Shown here piece after piece: positions 37,604 to 46,322 of a DNA stretch of 64,000 bases. Position 1 is the stretch's first letter. Every line of letters begins with the position of its first letter. A model generated the notes under the pieces. That model was given only the letters and a program-made list of their open reading frames with translations, had not been told where the DNA came from and ran no database searches. The position numbers and the translations under genes were made by a program. The stretch comes from Bradyrhizobium sp. GTDB taxonomy: Bacteria; Pseudomonadota; Alphaproteobacteria; Rhizobiales; Xanthobacteraceae. Location: positions 186,001-250,000 of the forward strand of contig NZ_JACRMG010000005.1 of the NCBI RefSeq assembly GCF_016219575.1. Reading direction: 5' to 3'.

Positions 37604-38275
37604 ATGGCCTCAGATCAGACCCGCTCTGCAATCCTCGCCGCCGCCGAGCGGCTTTACGCCGACCGCGGCTTCGGCGACGTGACGCTGCGCGACATCGTCG
37701 CGGAGGCGAACGTCAACCTCGCGGCGGTAAATTACCATTTCGGTTCCAAGGACGAGCTGATCGCGGAGCTGTTCGTCACCCGCTCGATCCAGACCAACCG
37801 CGAGCGTCTCAACGAACTGAAGGCCGCGGAGGAAAAAGGCGGCGGCCGCGCCACCATCGACGAAATCCTGCGCGCGCTGGTCGGCCCCACCCTGCGCGGC
37901 TGCCTCGGCCCCGACCGCGAGGGCTCGACCGCGGCGCGCTTCATGATCCGCGCGTCGATCGAATCGGTGCCGCCGATCCGCCGCATCAAGAACCGCGAGA
38001 TCGATCACTTGCGCAAATTCGCCGCCGCGATGCGCCGCGCGCTGCCCGGCCGCGACGAGGCCGAGCTCTACTGGGGCCTGCACTTCGCGCTGTCGATGGC
38101 CCACCACACCATCCGCGAAAAGGAGCGGCTGGCGAAGCTGTCGGAGGGCAAGTGCGACCTAAACGACGTTGCTGGTATCGTCGATCGCGTGGTGGGCGTG
38201 GCGGCGATGGCGTTGACGGCCGAGCCCGTCGAGAAACGGCAGCCGGCGCGGCTGGTGGCGCGCGACGCGCGATAG
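37604..38275 (+). CDS. TetR-family regulator
   Basis: The 223-residue protein has an N-terminal helix-turn-helix (LAAAERLYADRGFGDVTLRD, then VNLAAVNYHFGSKDELI), typical of TetR/AcrR. The C-terminal ligand-binding domain is about 150 residues. The ATG at 37604 follows GGGGGC; another ATG at 37589 would add MRGRP. Divergence from the acyl-CoA dehydrogenase operon, with a palindrome between, suggests an acyl-CoA-responsive repressor of that operon and itself; ligand identity is inference. Confidence 0.93.
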   Translation: MASDQTRSAILAAAERLYADRGFGDVTLRDIVAEANVNLAAVNYHFGSKDELIAELFVTRSIQTNRERLNELKAAEEKGGGRATIDEILRALVGPTLRGCLGPDREGSTAARFMIRASIESVPPIRRIKNREIDHLRKFAAAMRRALPGRDEAELYWGLHFALSMAHHTIREKERLAKLSEGKCDLNDVAGIVDRVVGVAAMALTAEPVEKRQPARLVARDAR

Positions 38276-38283
38276 CCTGCCCC

Positions 38284-40299
38284 CTACTTCACCTCCCGGA
38301 TCGTCATCGCCGGATTCGTCGCAAAGAAATTGTGCGGCATCAGGGTGAAGCCGAACCAGTGGGTCGGCATGACCGGCCAGTCCTCCATCCGCGTGATGTG
38401 GTGAAAGCCGACCGTGTACCAGGCGACGATGTCGCGGTTGCCGATCGGCCGGTCGCGGGCGGTCCAGGCGCCCAGCGTGTCCGAGCCGTCGCTCATCATG
38501 GCAAAGCGCCCGCCGGCATATCGCTCCGAAGGCTGCCGGGGCGTCACCGAAAGCTGATAGTGCAGATAGGAATTGCGCCGCACCGGCGGATCGTCGGCAG
38601 CGAGCAGAGGATGCACGTAGCTGCCTTCCGGCATCAGCATATAGCCGGGATGATGGCCGAGCGCGCTTTCCACATTGTGATTGCCGAAGTGATAGAGCGC
38701 GGGCGAAGCCGGCTCGATGCGGCTGCGCGCCGCCTGTTCGCTTGCCGGCATTTCGTGCGTGACCGCAAAGATCGAACGCCGGGGCAAGCCTTCCGGCATC
38801 AACTGCTGCACCAGACGCTCGCGCATGAAATCGTTCGCGGTGCCGTCGATGTCGAGATCGAGGCGGAAGTTGAAATAATGACTGTGGAACGGCGCCACCA
38901 GGCCCGGCGCGATCAGGGTTCCCCAGCGTGTGTCGGCCGCCGCCGTTGCGTCCTTCATCGACTGGCTCGCCACACCCTTGACGGCGTCGATGCCGGTCGC
39001 GCCGATGGCAATGCGGATGCTGCCGTCCTGGCGGAAGACATAGTCGACTAGGTAGTCGTAATTGCCGATCGCGGAGGCCGAGCGCACCACGAGTTCGCTG
39101 GCCGGCCGGCCGACGGTCGGCTTCGGGTCTTGCGGCGTATTGCCGACGATCTCGAAATGCCGCCAGGCGGGATCGCCGATCGATCGCTCGAACAGGCAAA
39201 TCGCATTCGCAATCGGCATCGGTTCGCCATTGTCCTGCGGCATGGTGACGGCAAGGAAGCGGGCATAGGACGGACAGTCGACGCCCGGGCGCAGCGGGCT
39301 CAGGAGATTGCCGAAACCATACTCGCCGCTGTCCATGTAGGTCCGCCAGTACCAGGCCTGGTCCGGATCCATATAGGGCACGAAGACTTCGGACAGGTGC
39401 ATCTGGTAGGCGACCGAGCGCCAGCGCGCGCCGTCGCGCACCTCGACCATCGAGAGCACCGTCCCCGGCCGGATGTCGGCGCGCAGGTGAAAACGCCAGA
39501 TGTCCCAGCCGAAGCGGCCGTCCTCCGTCCTGATGTTGTCGCCGCCGGGCTGGGAAAGGCTGGCTGCCCTGGTCTCCGGCCGCAGCGCACCGCGCGCGGC
39601 GACCTCAGCCTCGTCATAACCCCAGCCCTCGGTCGGGACCGGCACAACGCCGGCATCGATCACGTCGATCGCCTTGCCGGCCTTCAGATCGAAGGTCGCA
39701 AACAGGCCTTCGATCGGGCGAGCCCACGCATTGGATTGGATTGGCTTGGCGAAGCACGGGACTTTGAGGAGGCGCTGGCCCTGCTCTTCCCTGGCGCCGA
39801 AATTTCCGGCGGTCAGCGGCACGCAATACACCTGATCCGGCGCGAAACCGCGCTTGGCCAGCGCCTCCACCATGCGCGGATCCGCTTTCGCCATGTCGCC
39901 GGCGCCCATCATCTCGCCCAGCAGCAAGGCCGGCTCGCCGGTGAGCGGTCGCCATGCCGTGATGCGGCCGGCCAACAGATCGATGGCGGCTTCATACACC
40001 GTGCCGGCCTCGTTCACGACGGCGATGGCGCGCCGGGGCAGAGTCGTGCCCGGACGCCACGCCAACACCTCGGCCTTTTCTGGCTCGTCGAGATCGACGC
40101 TGTGAAAGCGCGCGCGCGACCCGATCTTGCCTTCCGCAATCAGAATGGACTTCACGCGGCCGAGTTCGTCGCCGGTCAATGCGTCGAGCGGATGCGCATT
40201 TTTCGCGTCCTGGGCAGTGGCGGAGAACGGCGAGAGCAACAGGATCACCGCCGCCAAACGCCGCGTCCAAATCGCCCCCCGAGACATCGATCCATGCAT
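38284..40299 (-). CDS. Copper amine oxidase, exported
   Basis: The 671-residue enzyme oxidises primary amines to aldehydes, releasing hydrogen peroxide and ammonia. The topaquinone motif NYDY is in ASAIGNYDYLVDYVF; the copper ligands are HSH in PFHSHYFNFRLD and a distal His in the HHITRMEDWPVMP region. A signal peptide follows the start (AVILLLSPFSATAQ), so it acts in the periplasm. The ATG at 40299 follows GGAGA. It faces the TetR gene tail to tail and is a single gene. Confidence 0.94.
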   Translation of the reverse strand: MHGSMSRGAIWTRRLAAVILLLSPFSATAQDAKNAHPLDALTGDELGRVKSILIAEGKIGSRARFHSVDLDEPEKAEVLAWRPGTTLPRRAIAVVNEAGTVYEAAIDLLAGRITAWRPLTGEPALLLGEMMGAGDMAKADPRMVEALAKRGFAPDQVYCVPLTAGNFGAREEQGQRLLKVPCFAKPIQSNAWARPIEGLFATFDLKAGKAIDVIDAGVVPVPTEGWGYDEAEVAARGALRPETRAASLSQPGGDNIRTEDGRFGWDIWRFHLRADIRPGTVLSMVEVRDGARWRSVAYQMHLSEVFVPYMDPDQAWYWRTYMDSGEYGFGNLLSPLRPGVDCPSYARFLAVTMPQDNGEPMPIANAICLFERSIGDPAWRHFEIVGNTPQDPKPTVGRPASELVVRSASAIGNYDYLVDYVFRQDGSIRIAIGATGIDAVKGVASQSMKDATAAADTRWGTLIAPGLVAPFHSHYFNFRLDLDIDGTANDFMRERLVQQLMPEGLPRRSIFAVTHEMPASEQAARSRIEPASPALYHFGNHNVESALGHHPGYMLMPEGSYVHPLLAADDPPVRRNSYLHYQLSVTPRQPSERYAGGRFAMMSDGSDTLGAWTARDRPIGNRDIVAWYTVGFHHITRMEDWPVMPTHWFGFTLMPHNFFATNPAMTIREVK

Positions 40300-40434
40300 G
40301 CGCCGATCTCCGTGCAGGAAACTGCCTGCGCGAAATCTGCGCAAACTCCACGGCGAAGTCTAGTTCAAGTCAGGCGATCCGCCAAAGGCGCGACGGTCAA
40401 ACCGGCGCAAGCACCGTGCCGCCGGAAAGCGCGC

Positions 40435-41658
40435 CTAGATGACCTTCCGCTCCTTCAGCCCGGCCACCTTCGCCTCGTCGTAGCCGATGCCGGCCAGCAC
40501 TTCGCTGGTGTTGGCCCCTAACAGCGGCGGGGCGCGGTATTCCTTCACGGGGGTGCCGGAGAAGGTGATGGCATTGCGGATCAGCGACAGGTCGGGCTCG
40601 AAGGGGTGATTGACCTTGACCCGCATGCCGCGCGACTGCACGTGCGGGTCGTTGAACACCTGCGAGAAGTCGTTGATCGGGCCCGAGGGCACGCCGGCCT
40701 TCTCCAGCTCATCGAGCCAGTGGGCGACCGGCTTCTGCAGGAACAGGCCGGCGAAGATCGCCATGATCTCCTTGCCGTGGACGACGCGGTCGTTGTTCTT
40801 GATGAATTTCGGATCGCTCGCGAGTTCCGGCCGGCCGAGCACCTCGCAGGTGCGCGCGAACTGGCCGTCATTGCCGACCACCAGCATCAATTCGCCGTCG
40901 GTGCAGCGGAACACGCCGGCCGGCATGCCGCCGTTGCCCCAGGTGCCGCGGCGCGGCGGGGTGACGCCGTTGACGAGGAATATCTGCGCGTAGTGCGACA
41001 GCGAGGCGATCACGGTGTCGAACAGGCAGACGTCGACATGCTGCCCCTCCCCCGTTGCCTTGCGGTGATAGAGCGCGGCGAGGATGCCGATCGAGGAGTT
41101 CATGCCGGTCATGTAGTCGACGATCGACGGGCCGACCTTCATCGGCCCCGCGCCGGGTTCGCCATCAAGATGCCCGGTGACGCTCATCAGGCCACCCATC
41201 GCCTGCAGGATGGCGTCATAGCCGGCGCGCGGCGCGTAAGGTCCGGTCTGGCCGAAGCCGGTTACGGAGGCGTAGATGATGGATGGGTTGATCGCCTTGA
41301 TCGACTCGTAGTCGAGCCCGTAGCGCTTGAGGTCGCCGACCTTGTAGTTCTCCATGAAGACGTCGCAGCCCTTGGCGATGTCGCGGATGATCTGCTGCCC
41401 CTCGGGGCTTGCGATATTGACGGTGACCGACTTCTTGTTGCGGTTGGCGCAGAGATAGAAGGAATTGTTGTTGTTGGCCTTGCCCTCGGGGTCTTTCAGG
41501 TAGGGCGGGCCGAAGGCGCGGGCATCGTCGCCGCCGCCGGGGCGCTCGATCTTGATCACCTCGGCGCCGAGATCGGCCAGCATCTGCGCCGACAGGGGAC
41601 CGGCCAGCACGCGCGTGAGGTCGAGAATCTTGATGCCGGTAAGCGGCAGGGCCGACAT
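40435..41658 (-). CDS. CaiB/BaiF-type (family III) CoA-transferase
   Basis: The 407-residue enzyme moves CoA between carboxylic acids. The start LPLTGIKILDLTRVLAGPLS and the CoA-binding block MLADLGAEVIKIERPGGGD are characteristic. The catalytic Asp is probably the one in PSIVDYMTGMN. The ATG at 41658 follows GGAGG; a longer frame to 41760 has no such site. It stands alone and could belong to oxalate, carnitine or other acyl-CoA metabolism. Confidence 0.94.
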   Translation of the reverse strand: MSALPLTGIKILDLTRVLAGPLSAQMLADLGAEVIKIERPGGGDDARAFGPPYLKDPEGKANNNNSFYLCANRNKKSVTVNIASPEGQQIIRDIAKGCDVFMENYKVGDLKRYGLDYESIKAINPSIIYASVTGFGQTGPYAPRAGYDAILQAMGGLMSVTGHLDGEPGAGPMKVGPSIVDYMTGMNSSIGILAALYHRKATGEGQHVDVCLFDTVIASLSHYAQIFLVNGVTPPRRGTWGNGGMPAGVFRCTDGELMLVVGNDGQFARTCEVLGRPELASDPKFIKNNDRVVHGKEIMAIFAGLFLQKPVAHWLDELEKAGVPSGPINDFSQVFNDPHVQSRGMRVKVNHPFEPDLSLIRNAITFSGTPVKEYRAPPLLGANTSEVLAGIGYDEAKVAGLKERKVI

Positions 41659-41904
41659 GGCGGTTCCTCCAGAGTGCTGTTCTTGACGCGGGAACTCCCG
41701 CGATGTTCTGGGGAAGCCGAATATACTATTTTTCGGCTGCGAGTACTGCACCGGCGGCATGAAGCCATACTTGAACCGCCGCGGTCGGGCGGACGCGGCG
41801 CAGCATCAGGCAATCCGGACCCGCCATTCGATCGTTGTTCGCGCAACGCGCGGTGGTAGTCTTGGCAGTGGTAGTCTTGGCGGCGGGACAAGTCGGGAGA
41901 CGGC

Positions 41905-42327
41905 ATGAGGCCTTCACGGATCGCTCTCGGTCTCACCATCGCCGCCGCGATCACGGCGCCGTTCGTTGCCGGCACGTCGCGACCCACGGCCAACGCGCAG
42001 ACGTGGATCGCGCTCACGCCGGAACAGCGGGCGGAGATCGCCGCGAAACTCGAGCGCTCGGGGAACTGCCGCTTTTTCGAGACCCAGGTCGAGGCGCGCG
42101 ACGTGCTCGGGCTGAAGGTCGACCCCGGGGATATCGACGATGCCCTCGCGTGCCACCGCGAGCAGGATGCGCTGCGCGACGGCGGCAAGATGCAGGCCAA
42201 TTTCTCCCTGCCGCGCTATCTCGCGGTCAACGGCGCGGTTGCGCTGGCGAGCGCGCTCGGCATGCTGGGGCTCGCGATGGTGCTCCCTGCCCTGCGCCGG
42301 CGCGCGCGATGGCGGCTCGGGAGTTGA
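41905..42327 (+). CDS. Hypothetical envelope protein
   Basis: The 140-residue protein has an N-terminal signal-like segment (IALGLTIAAAITAPFVAG), a soluble middle with two Cys residues, and a C-terminal transmembrane span (LAVNGAVALASALGMLGLAMVLPAL) followed by Arg residues. Both ends may therefore be in or at the membrane. It runs tail to tail with the M20 peptidase. No family was recognised. Confidence 0.7.
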   Translation: MRPSRIALGLTIAAAITAPFVAGTSRPTANAQTWIALTPEQRAEIAAKLERSGNCRFFETQVEARDVLGLKVDPGDIDDALACHREQDALRDGGKMQANFSLPRYLAVNGAVALASALGMLGLAMVLPALRRRARWRLGS

Positions 42328-42333
42328 GCACGC

Positions 42334-43539
42334 TCACCGCATGGTCGCGAGCTGCACGGCCAGCGCGCAGGCCTTGTCGTATTCGTCGAGATTGATCCAC
42401 TCGTCTGTCGTGTGCGGCTCGTTCTGCCCGGCGCCGAAGGTCACCGTGGGAACGCCATGGCGGACCATCCAGTTGGCATCGAGCCCGCCATTGGCAGCGC
42501 GGATGGCCGGTGCTGCGCCGATGCCGGACACCGCCGCGACCGCGCGCTTGACCACGGGCAGGCTCTCCTTCATGCGGAATGGATAGTAATCGGTCTCGGC
42601 CTTGAACCTGACCTTGCCTGTCTTGCCGTCGCTGTTCTTGACGCGCCTTGCGGCCTTCTCGAACGCCGTCTTGTAGGCCCTGGTGATCTCCTTGAAGAAT
42701 CTTGCATCGTGGCTGCGGCTTTCGCCGCGCACATGCACATAGTCGGTGACGACATTGGTGGCATCGCCCGCCGGGCGGCCCTCGCCGCCGGTGACGGGAC
42801 CGACATTGCTGGTGCCTTGCCTCTTCTCCTGCCCCTTGCCCTTCACCACCTTGCCGAACCAGCCGCCGGCCTTCAAATCGGCGAGTGCGAGCGCGAGAAT
42901 CATGGTCGAGGAGATGCCGCGCTCGGGTGCAACACCGGCATGCGAGGCGCGGCCGAAAATCTCGACCTGCCAGCGATCCGCGCCGACCGCGCCGATGGTG
43001 ACATTGGAGGCGGCGCCGCCGTCGAAATTGAAGGCCATCACGGGCGAGCCGAGCTCCGCGGTCCTGACGTGGCGCGCGCCGTAGAGCCCGCTCTCCTCGC
43101 GCACGCAGAACAACAGGGTGATCGGCGGATGATCGAGATTCTGTTTGGCGAGCTCGGCCGCCAGCGTGACGAGCACGCCGCAGCCGCAGCGGTTGTCGCC
43201 GCCGAGCGCCGTCTTCGCCTCGTTGACGATTCTGCGCCCCGAAATCTTCGGCTTGGCGCCGGCACACAGCGGCACGGTGTCCATATGGGTCATGAACATG
43301 ATCCGCGGCTGGTTGTGCATCGCGCCGCGGCCGGGCAGATCGACGATGAGGTTGCCGGTCTCGGTCGGCACGGGAATGCGCGTGTTGGCGTCGTCGAGCC
43401 GGATCGTGTCCGCTGGCACGCCGACCTCCCGCAGCGCCGCACTTAGCTCGCGCCCGATCGCCGCTTCCTTGCCGGTCACGCCCTCGACGGCGAGGAAGCG
43501 CATGAGACGGTCGGTGGCGGCTTTGACGTCAACGGGCAT
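42334..43539 (-). CDS. M20-family metallopeptidase (PepT-like)
   Basis: The 401-residue zinc peptidase has the family motifs: MTHMDTVP (first His-x-Asp), GGDNRCGCG (bridging Asp), REESGLYGA (catalytic Glu pair) and a late His in EPHTTDEWINLDEY. It has no signal peptide, so it is expected in the cytoplasm, cleaving short peptides. The ATG at 43539 precedes PVDVKAATDRLMRF. A CTTCGAGATG-type palindromic element lies just upstream. Confidence 0.92.
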   Translation of the reverse strand: MPVDVKAATDRLMRFLAVEGVTGKEAAIGRELSAALREVGVPADTIRLDDANTRIPVPTETGNLIVDLPGRGAMHNQPRIMFMTHMDTVPLCAGAKPKISGRRIVNEAKTALGGDNRCGCGVLVTLAAELAKQNLDHPPITLLFCVREESGLYGARHVRTAELGSPVMAFNFDGGAASNVTIGAVGADRWQVEIFGRASHAGVAPERGISSTMILALALADLKAGGWFGKVVKGKGQEKRQGTSNVGPVTGGEGRPAGDATNVVTDYVHVRGESRSHDARFFKEITRAYKTAFEKAARRVKNSDGKTGKVRFKAETDYYPFRMKESLPVVKRAVAAVSGIGAAPAIRAANGGLDANWMVRHGVPTVTFGAGQNEPHTTDEWINLDEYDKACALAVQLATMR

Positions 43540-43631
43540 GATGAAGGACCTTGGTTGCGGTGCGTTCGAGCATCCTTCGAGATGCATCGCTGCGCAAGGC
43601 TCTTCAGGATGAGGCGCCAAGGACCGATGTG

Positions 43632-44009
43632 CTAGGCGGAAGAATCCTCATCGGCCATCGCCGGTCGCGACACGACGTAGGCCGCGCAGGCGAGGAACGA
43701 AAGCCCCACGACCGCGGCAAGCGGCGGCGACGGATCGGCGCTGTACCAGAAGACGAAAAAGCCGACCGTCATGCCGGCGCAGGCCATGGCCTTGGCCGAA
43801 CGCGGGATCGCGCCGGCGGCGCGCCAGTCCCGCAGCGATTTGCCGAACTTGGGATGATCGAGCAGCCATGCCTCCAGCCGGGGCGAGGAGCGCGCAAAGC
43901 ACGCCGCCGCAATGATCAGGAAAACCGTCCCCGGCATCAGCGGCATCACGAGCCCGATCACGCCCAGCGCGACCATCACCCAACCGAGGCCGAAATACAT
44001 CATGCGCAT
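43632..44009 (-). CDS. DUF454 (YbaN-like) membrane protein
   Basis: The 125-residue inner-membrane protein has three hydrophobic segments: MYFGLGWVMVALGVIGLVMP, FLIIAAACFARS and LAAVVGLSFLACAAYVV. The motif LPGTVFLIIAAACFARSSPRLEAWL (here MPGTV) is the DUF454 hallmark. Function is not known; in E. coli ybaN is next to apt and priC. Here it lies between the peptidase and tRNA-Gly. Confidence 0.9.
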   Translation of the reverse strand: MRMMYFGLGWVMVALGVIGLVMPLMPGTVFLIIAAACFARSSPRLEAWLLDHPKFGKSLRDWRAAGAIPRSAKAMACAGMTVGFFVFWYSADPSPPLAAVVGLSFLACAAYVVSRPAMADEDSSA

Positions 44010-44104
44010 CAGAGCTGCCGCCTGCAGTGTGTTCGAACAAGGAATGCTCGCTCCCGGCTGACGCGCTGGCCTGCCGAGCCGTAGCTCGCGAAGCGAGCGA
44101 AGGC

Positions 44105-44178
44105 TGGAGCGGGTGAAGGGAATCGAACCCTCGTATTCAGCTTGGAAGGCTGCTGCTCTACCATTGAGCTACACCCGC
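44105..44178 (-). tRNA. tRNA-Gly (TCC)
   Basis: This is a 74-nt cloverleaf with CCA encoded. The acceptor stem is GCGGGTG/CACCCGC, the anticodon loop CTTCCAA gives anticodon TCC, and the T-loop is GGTTCGATTCC. Confidence 0.98.
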
Positions 44179-44356
44179 GCTAGGGGGTGACCTAACACGG
44201 CGCGCCACGGGTCTCAACCGCTGTGCAAGCCTCAAAATATGCAGTTCCGGCCTTAGATTCCAGGTCGCTGAGCGCGCCCCGGAATGACGGACAAGGCGCG
44301 CCAGGCCCTTAACGGCAGCCGATTCGCCGCCTATATTGGATTCTCCACTAACAACG

Positions 44357-44371
44357 AAAGGAGGTGATCCA
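44357..44371 (+). promoter_or_regulatory. Extended Shine-Dalgarno, perfect complement of the 16S 3' end
   Basis: AAAGGAGGTGATCCAG is the exact complement of the last 16 nt of bacterial 16S rRNA (CTGGATCACCTCCTTT); its final G is the first base of the following GTG. AGGAGG is 7 nt from that GTG. An internal TCACCTC (44392-44398) can pair with GAGGTGA of this site, giving a possible self-sequestering hairpin. Confidence 0.65.
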
Positions 44372-44416
44372 GTGTCTTGTTTCAAGCGCTGTCACCTCGC
44401 TGGGATCGCCCGCTAA
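44372..44416 (+). CDS. 14-residue ORF with an ideal ribosome binding site
   Basis: The ORF has 15 codons from GTG to TAA and encodes (M)SCFKRCHLAGIAR, a basic peptide with two Cys and one His. The ribosome binding site is the longest possible match to the 16S tail. A tRNA gene lies on one side, reading away, and a strong terminator (44475-44508) lies 58 bp downstream. This supports a small transcript of about 165 nt. It may be a leader peptide, a small protein or a riboregulator; no homologue was recognised. Confidence 0.55.
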   Translation: MSCFKRCHLAGIAR

Positions 44417-44474
44417 GGCCTGACAGCCTGGCAACGGGGCGTTCTCAGCCCTGGACCAGCGAGACAACAGTTGG

Positions 44475-44508
44475 GGCGCGGCGGGAGTTTTTCCGCCGCG
44501 CCTTTTTT
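44475..44508 (+). terminator. Rho-independent terminator
   Basis: A perfect 10-bp stem, GGCGCGGCGG (44475-44484) with CCGCCGCGCC (44493-44502), is followed by TTTTTT. It ends the short transcript that carries the 14-codon ORF. Confidence 0.92.
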
Positions 44509-44520
44509 GTTTGTCCTTGA

Positions 44521-44612
44521 GTCATTCCGGGGCGCGCGAAGCGCGAACCCGGAATCTGGAAATCGTCGATAGAGATTCCGGGTTCGGCCCTGCGGGCCGC
44601 CCCGGAATGACG
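44521..44612. repeat. Long nested palindrome (REP-like)
   Basis: The element opens GTCATTCCGGGGC and closes with its exact complement GCCCCGGAATGAC. Inside, CCCGGAATCT pairs with AGATTCCGGG, so the whole 92 bp can fold into one cruciform. A partial copy (CCCCGGAATGACGG) is at about 44276-44289. Confidence 0.85.
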
Positions 44613-44619
44613 GGTGGGG

Positions 44620-44811
44620 TTAGATGCCGGCGGGACTGAGCGAGCGCGCGCGCGGGCCGCGGCGGGATTCGGTGAGGCGCTCGCCGCCGTTGAAGGCGGA
44701 GCTGCCGTAATAGCGGTGATGGCGGGGGACATCGTGCCAGTCGCCGCCGGTGTCGATCGCAGCCAGGCCGCGGGCGGTATCGCTGATGATGGTGGCTGAT
44801 TTCCGTGACAT
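44620..44811 (-). CDS. Small hypothetical protein
   Basis: The 63-residue basic, soluble protein (MSRKSATIISDTARGLAAID...) has several His, Tyr and Arg residues in DVPRHHRYYGSS. The start has GGAGAGGG in the proper position, which is the main support for a real gene. It stands alone next to a palindromic repeat. No family was recognised. Confidence 0.55.
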   Translation of the reverse strand: MSRKSATIISDTARGLAAIDTGGDWHDVPRHHRYYGSSAFNGGERLTESRRGPRARSLSPAGI

Positions 44812-44981
44812 GACCCTCTCCGCTTGCGCAATTCCTGCGTTCTGCCCATCAGTCGTGCCCCGACTTCGCCACGTTCACACAGGCCACCCCGAAATCGTGT
44901 TTCAATTCGGTTTCGTGGGTGCGCGGATTGTCGGATTCGGCGCCGTTCCGGCGTCTTCCATCCGTGCGAATCGAAGGGAAA

Positions 44982-45380
44982 ATGAGGTTTTTGATGCTCT
45001 ACGCCATTCTCGCCTATCACGTCGAAACCGAGGTGAATTCCTGGAGCGCGGAAGAAGACGCCGCGCTGATGGTCAACCTCCGCAAGGCCCATGAGCGGCT
45101 CAACCAGGTCGGCAAGCTCGGCCCCGCGGCGCGGCTCGGCGAAACCAGGAAAGCGCGCACCCTGCGCGGGCCCGGCGACGGCATGATGATCGACGGGCCG
45201 TTCGCCGAGACCAAGGAGCAGCTGCTCGGCTTCTATGTCGTGGATTTTCCGGACGAAGCCGCTGCCGATGACGCGGTGCGCCACCTGCGCCGCGCCAATC
45301 CGAGCGCCGTCTATGAAGTGAGACCGATCCGGCTTTTCATTCCCGGCAACGCCTTCCCGGAGACTGCGGCCGAAAGTTGA
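44982..45380 (+). CDS. YCII-related protein (DGPF/PhnB-like)
   Basis: The 132-residue protein belongs to the YCII family of small alpha+beta barrels. Family marks are YAILAYHVE near the start, MMIDGPFAETKEQLLGFYVVD and the C-terminal YEVRPI. Members are often linked to ECF sigma factors, but none is next to it here. The start could be 44982 or 44994 (MLYAILAYH); GAGG lies 7 nt before the second. Reaction unknown. Confidence 0.88.
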   Translation: MRFLMLYAILAYHVETEVNSWSAEEDAALMVNLRKAHERLNQVGKLGPAARLGETRKARTLRGPGDGMMIDGPFAETKEQLLGFYVVDFPDEAAADDAVRHLRRANPSAVYEVRPIRLFIPGNAFPETAAES

Positions 45381-45543
45381 CGCCGACGGTGGATTTCTCG
45401 CGTTTTCGTCAATGGGTTAGGCGCCCGGCCCGCTTGCCAATGCGGTTCCCTCCGCCTAGCCTTTGCGCGGGCGCTTAGGGGTGGTGATGCAACCAGCAGG
45501 TATCTTCGCCTGAAGAGGGCGATCACATGAGCCGGAGGAATTG

Positions 45544-45993
45544 ATGGTTACTACCAGACGACGTCACGCTTCTCTTCTCGTCGCGGCATCCGCGGCAGTC
45601 GGGCTGTTCGCCTTGGCGCCGGCGCAGGCCGCGCCGCTTGCCCCGACCGGTGCGCTCAATGCGCAGGTGAACGACGCTTCCGACGTCAGCGAAGTTGCCG
45701 TCGTCGTGCGCCGTGGCGTCGCGGTCGGACCGCGCGGCGGCGTCTACCGCTATCGCGGCACGACCGTCGTGCGTCCGGGTCCGATCGTACGTCCCGCCCC
45801 GGTGGTGCGCTGGGCACGTCCGTATCGCTGGGCACCGGGCGGTGCGATCGCCGCCGGTGCCGCCATCGGCTTCATCGCCGCTGCGGGCGCTGCTGCCTAT
45901 GCGTCAAGCGTCGCGCCGGCGCCGGGCATGTGCTGGTATTATACCGACCCGTACCGCCGCGCCGGCTTCTGGGATTACTGCCCCGGGTACTAG
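45544..45993 (+). CDS. Secreted Val/Arg/Pro-rich hypothetical protein
   Basis: The 149-residue protein has an N-terminal signal peptide (LLVAASAAVGLFALAPAQA), a low-complexity middle with RPGPIVRPAPVVRWARPYRW, an Ala/Gly-rich transmembrane-like span and a C-terminal CWYYTDPYRRAGFWDYCPG motif seen in many small Bradyrhizobium envelope proteins. GGAGG precedes the ATG at 45544. A terminator follows. Function unknown. Confidence 0.85.
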   Translation: MVTTRRRHASLLVAASAAVGLFALAPAQAAPLAPTGALNAQVNDASDVSEVAVVVRRGVAVGPRGGVYRYRGTTVVRPGPIVRPAPVVRWARPYRWAPGGAIAAGAAIGFIAAAGAAAYASSVAPAPGMCWYYTDPYRRAGFWDYCPGY

Positions 45994-46022
45994 CCACCCC
46001 TGCGTGAGCGGCGCGACAAATC

Positions 46023-46053
46023 AGGCGGAGGGCCAAAAGCTTTCCGCCTTTTT
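46023..46053 (+). terminator. Rho-independent terminator
   Basis: The stem AGGCGGA (46023-46029) with TCCGCCT (46043-46049) is followed by a T-run, 30 bp after the stop of the secreted 45544 protein. Confidence 0.75.
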
Positions 46054-46066
46054 CGTTACGCATTGG

Positions 46067-46279
46067 TCAGGGAAGAATTGCGTTGTGCTGCTTCTTCAAC
46101 AGCCGCTTCAGCGCGTTGAGCAGAAGCGCGAGCAGCGAGATCGTCAGCGCGGCTGCGGCGACTGCCAGCTGCGCCAGCGACGTGACGAGGTCGACCAGCA
46201 CGTCCGCCATATCGAAATAGGCGAGGACGACCACCGCGATCACGATCACGACCGCTGCGATGATGAGCCAATCGAGCAT
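46067..46279 (-). CDS. Small hydrophobic membrane protein
   Basis: The 70-residue protein is two hydrophobic helices, LIIAAVVIVIAVVVLAYF and AQLAVAAAALTISLLALLL, with a basic tail (KRLLKKQHN). GGAGAAG precedes the ATG. It lies 43 bp after the TMEM175-like gene on the same strand and may be co-transcribed. Function unknown. Confidence 0.7.
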   Translation of the reverse strand: MLDWLIIAAVVIVIAVVVLAYFDMADVLVDLVTSLAQLAVAAAALTISLLALLLNALKRLLKKQHNAILP

Positions 46280-46322
46280 GGTGCTTCTCCGCAGCCTTGG
46301 TCGCCGCGGCCAAGCTGCCGGT

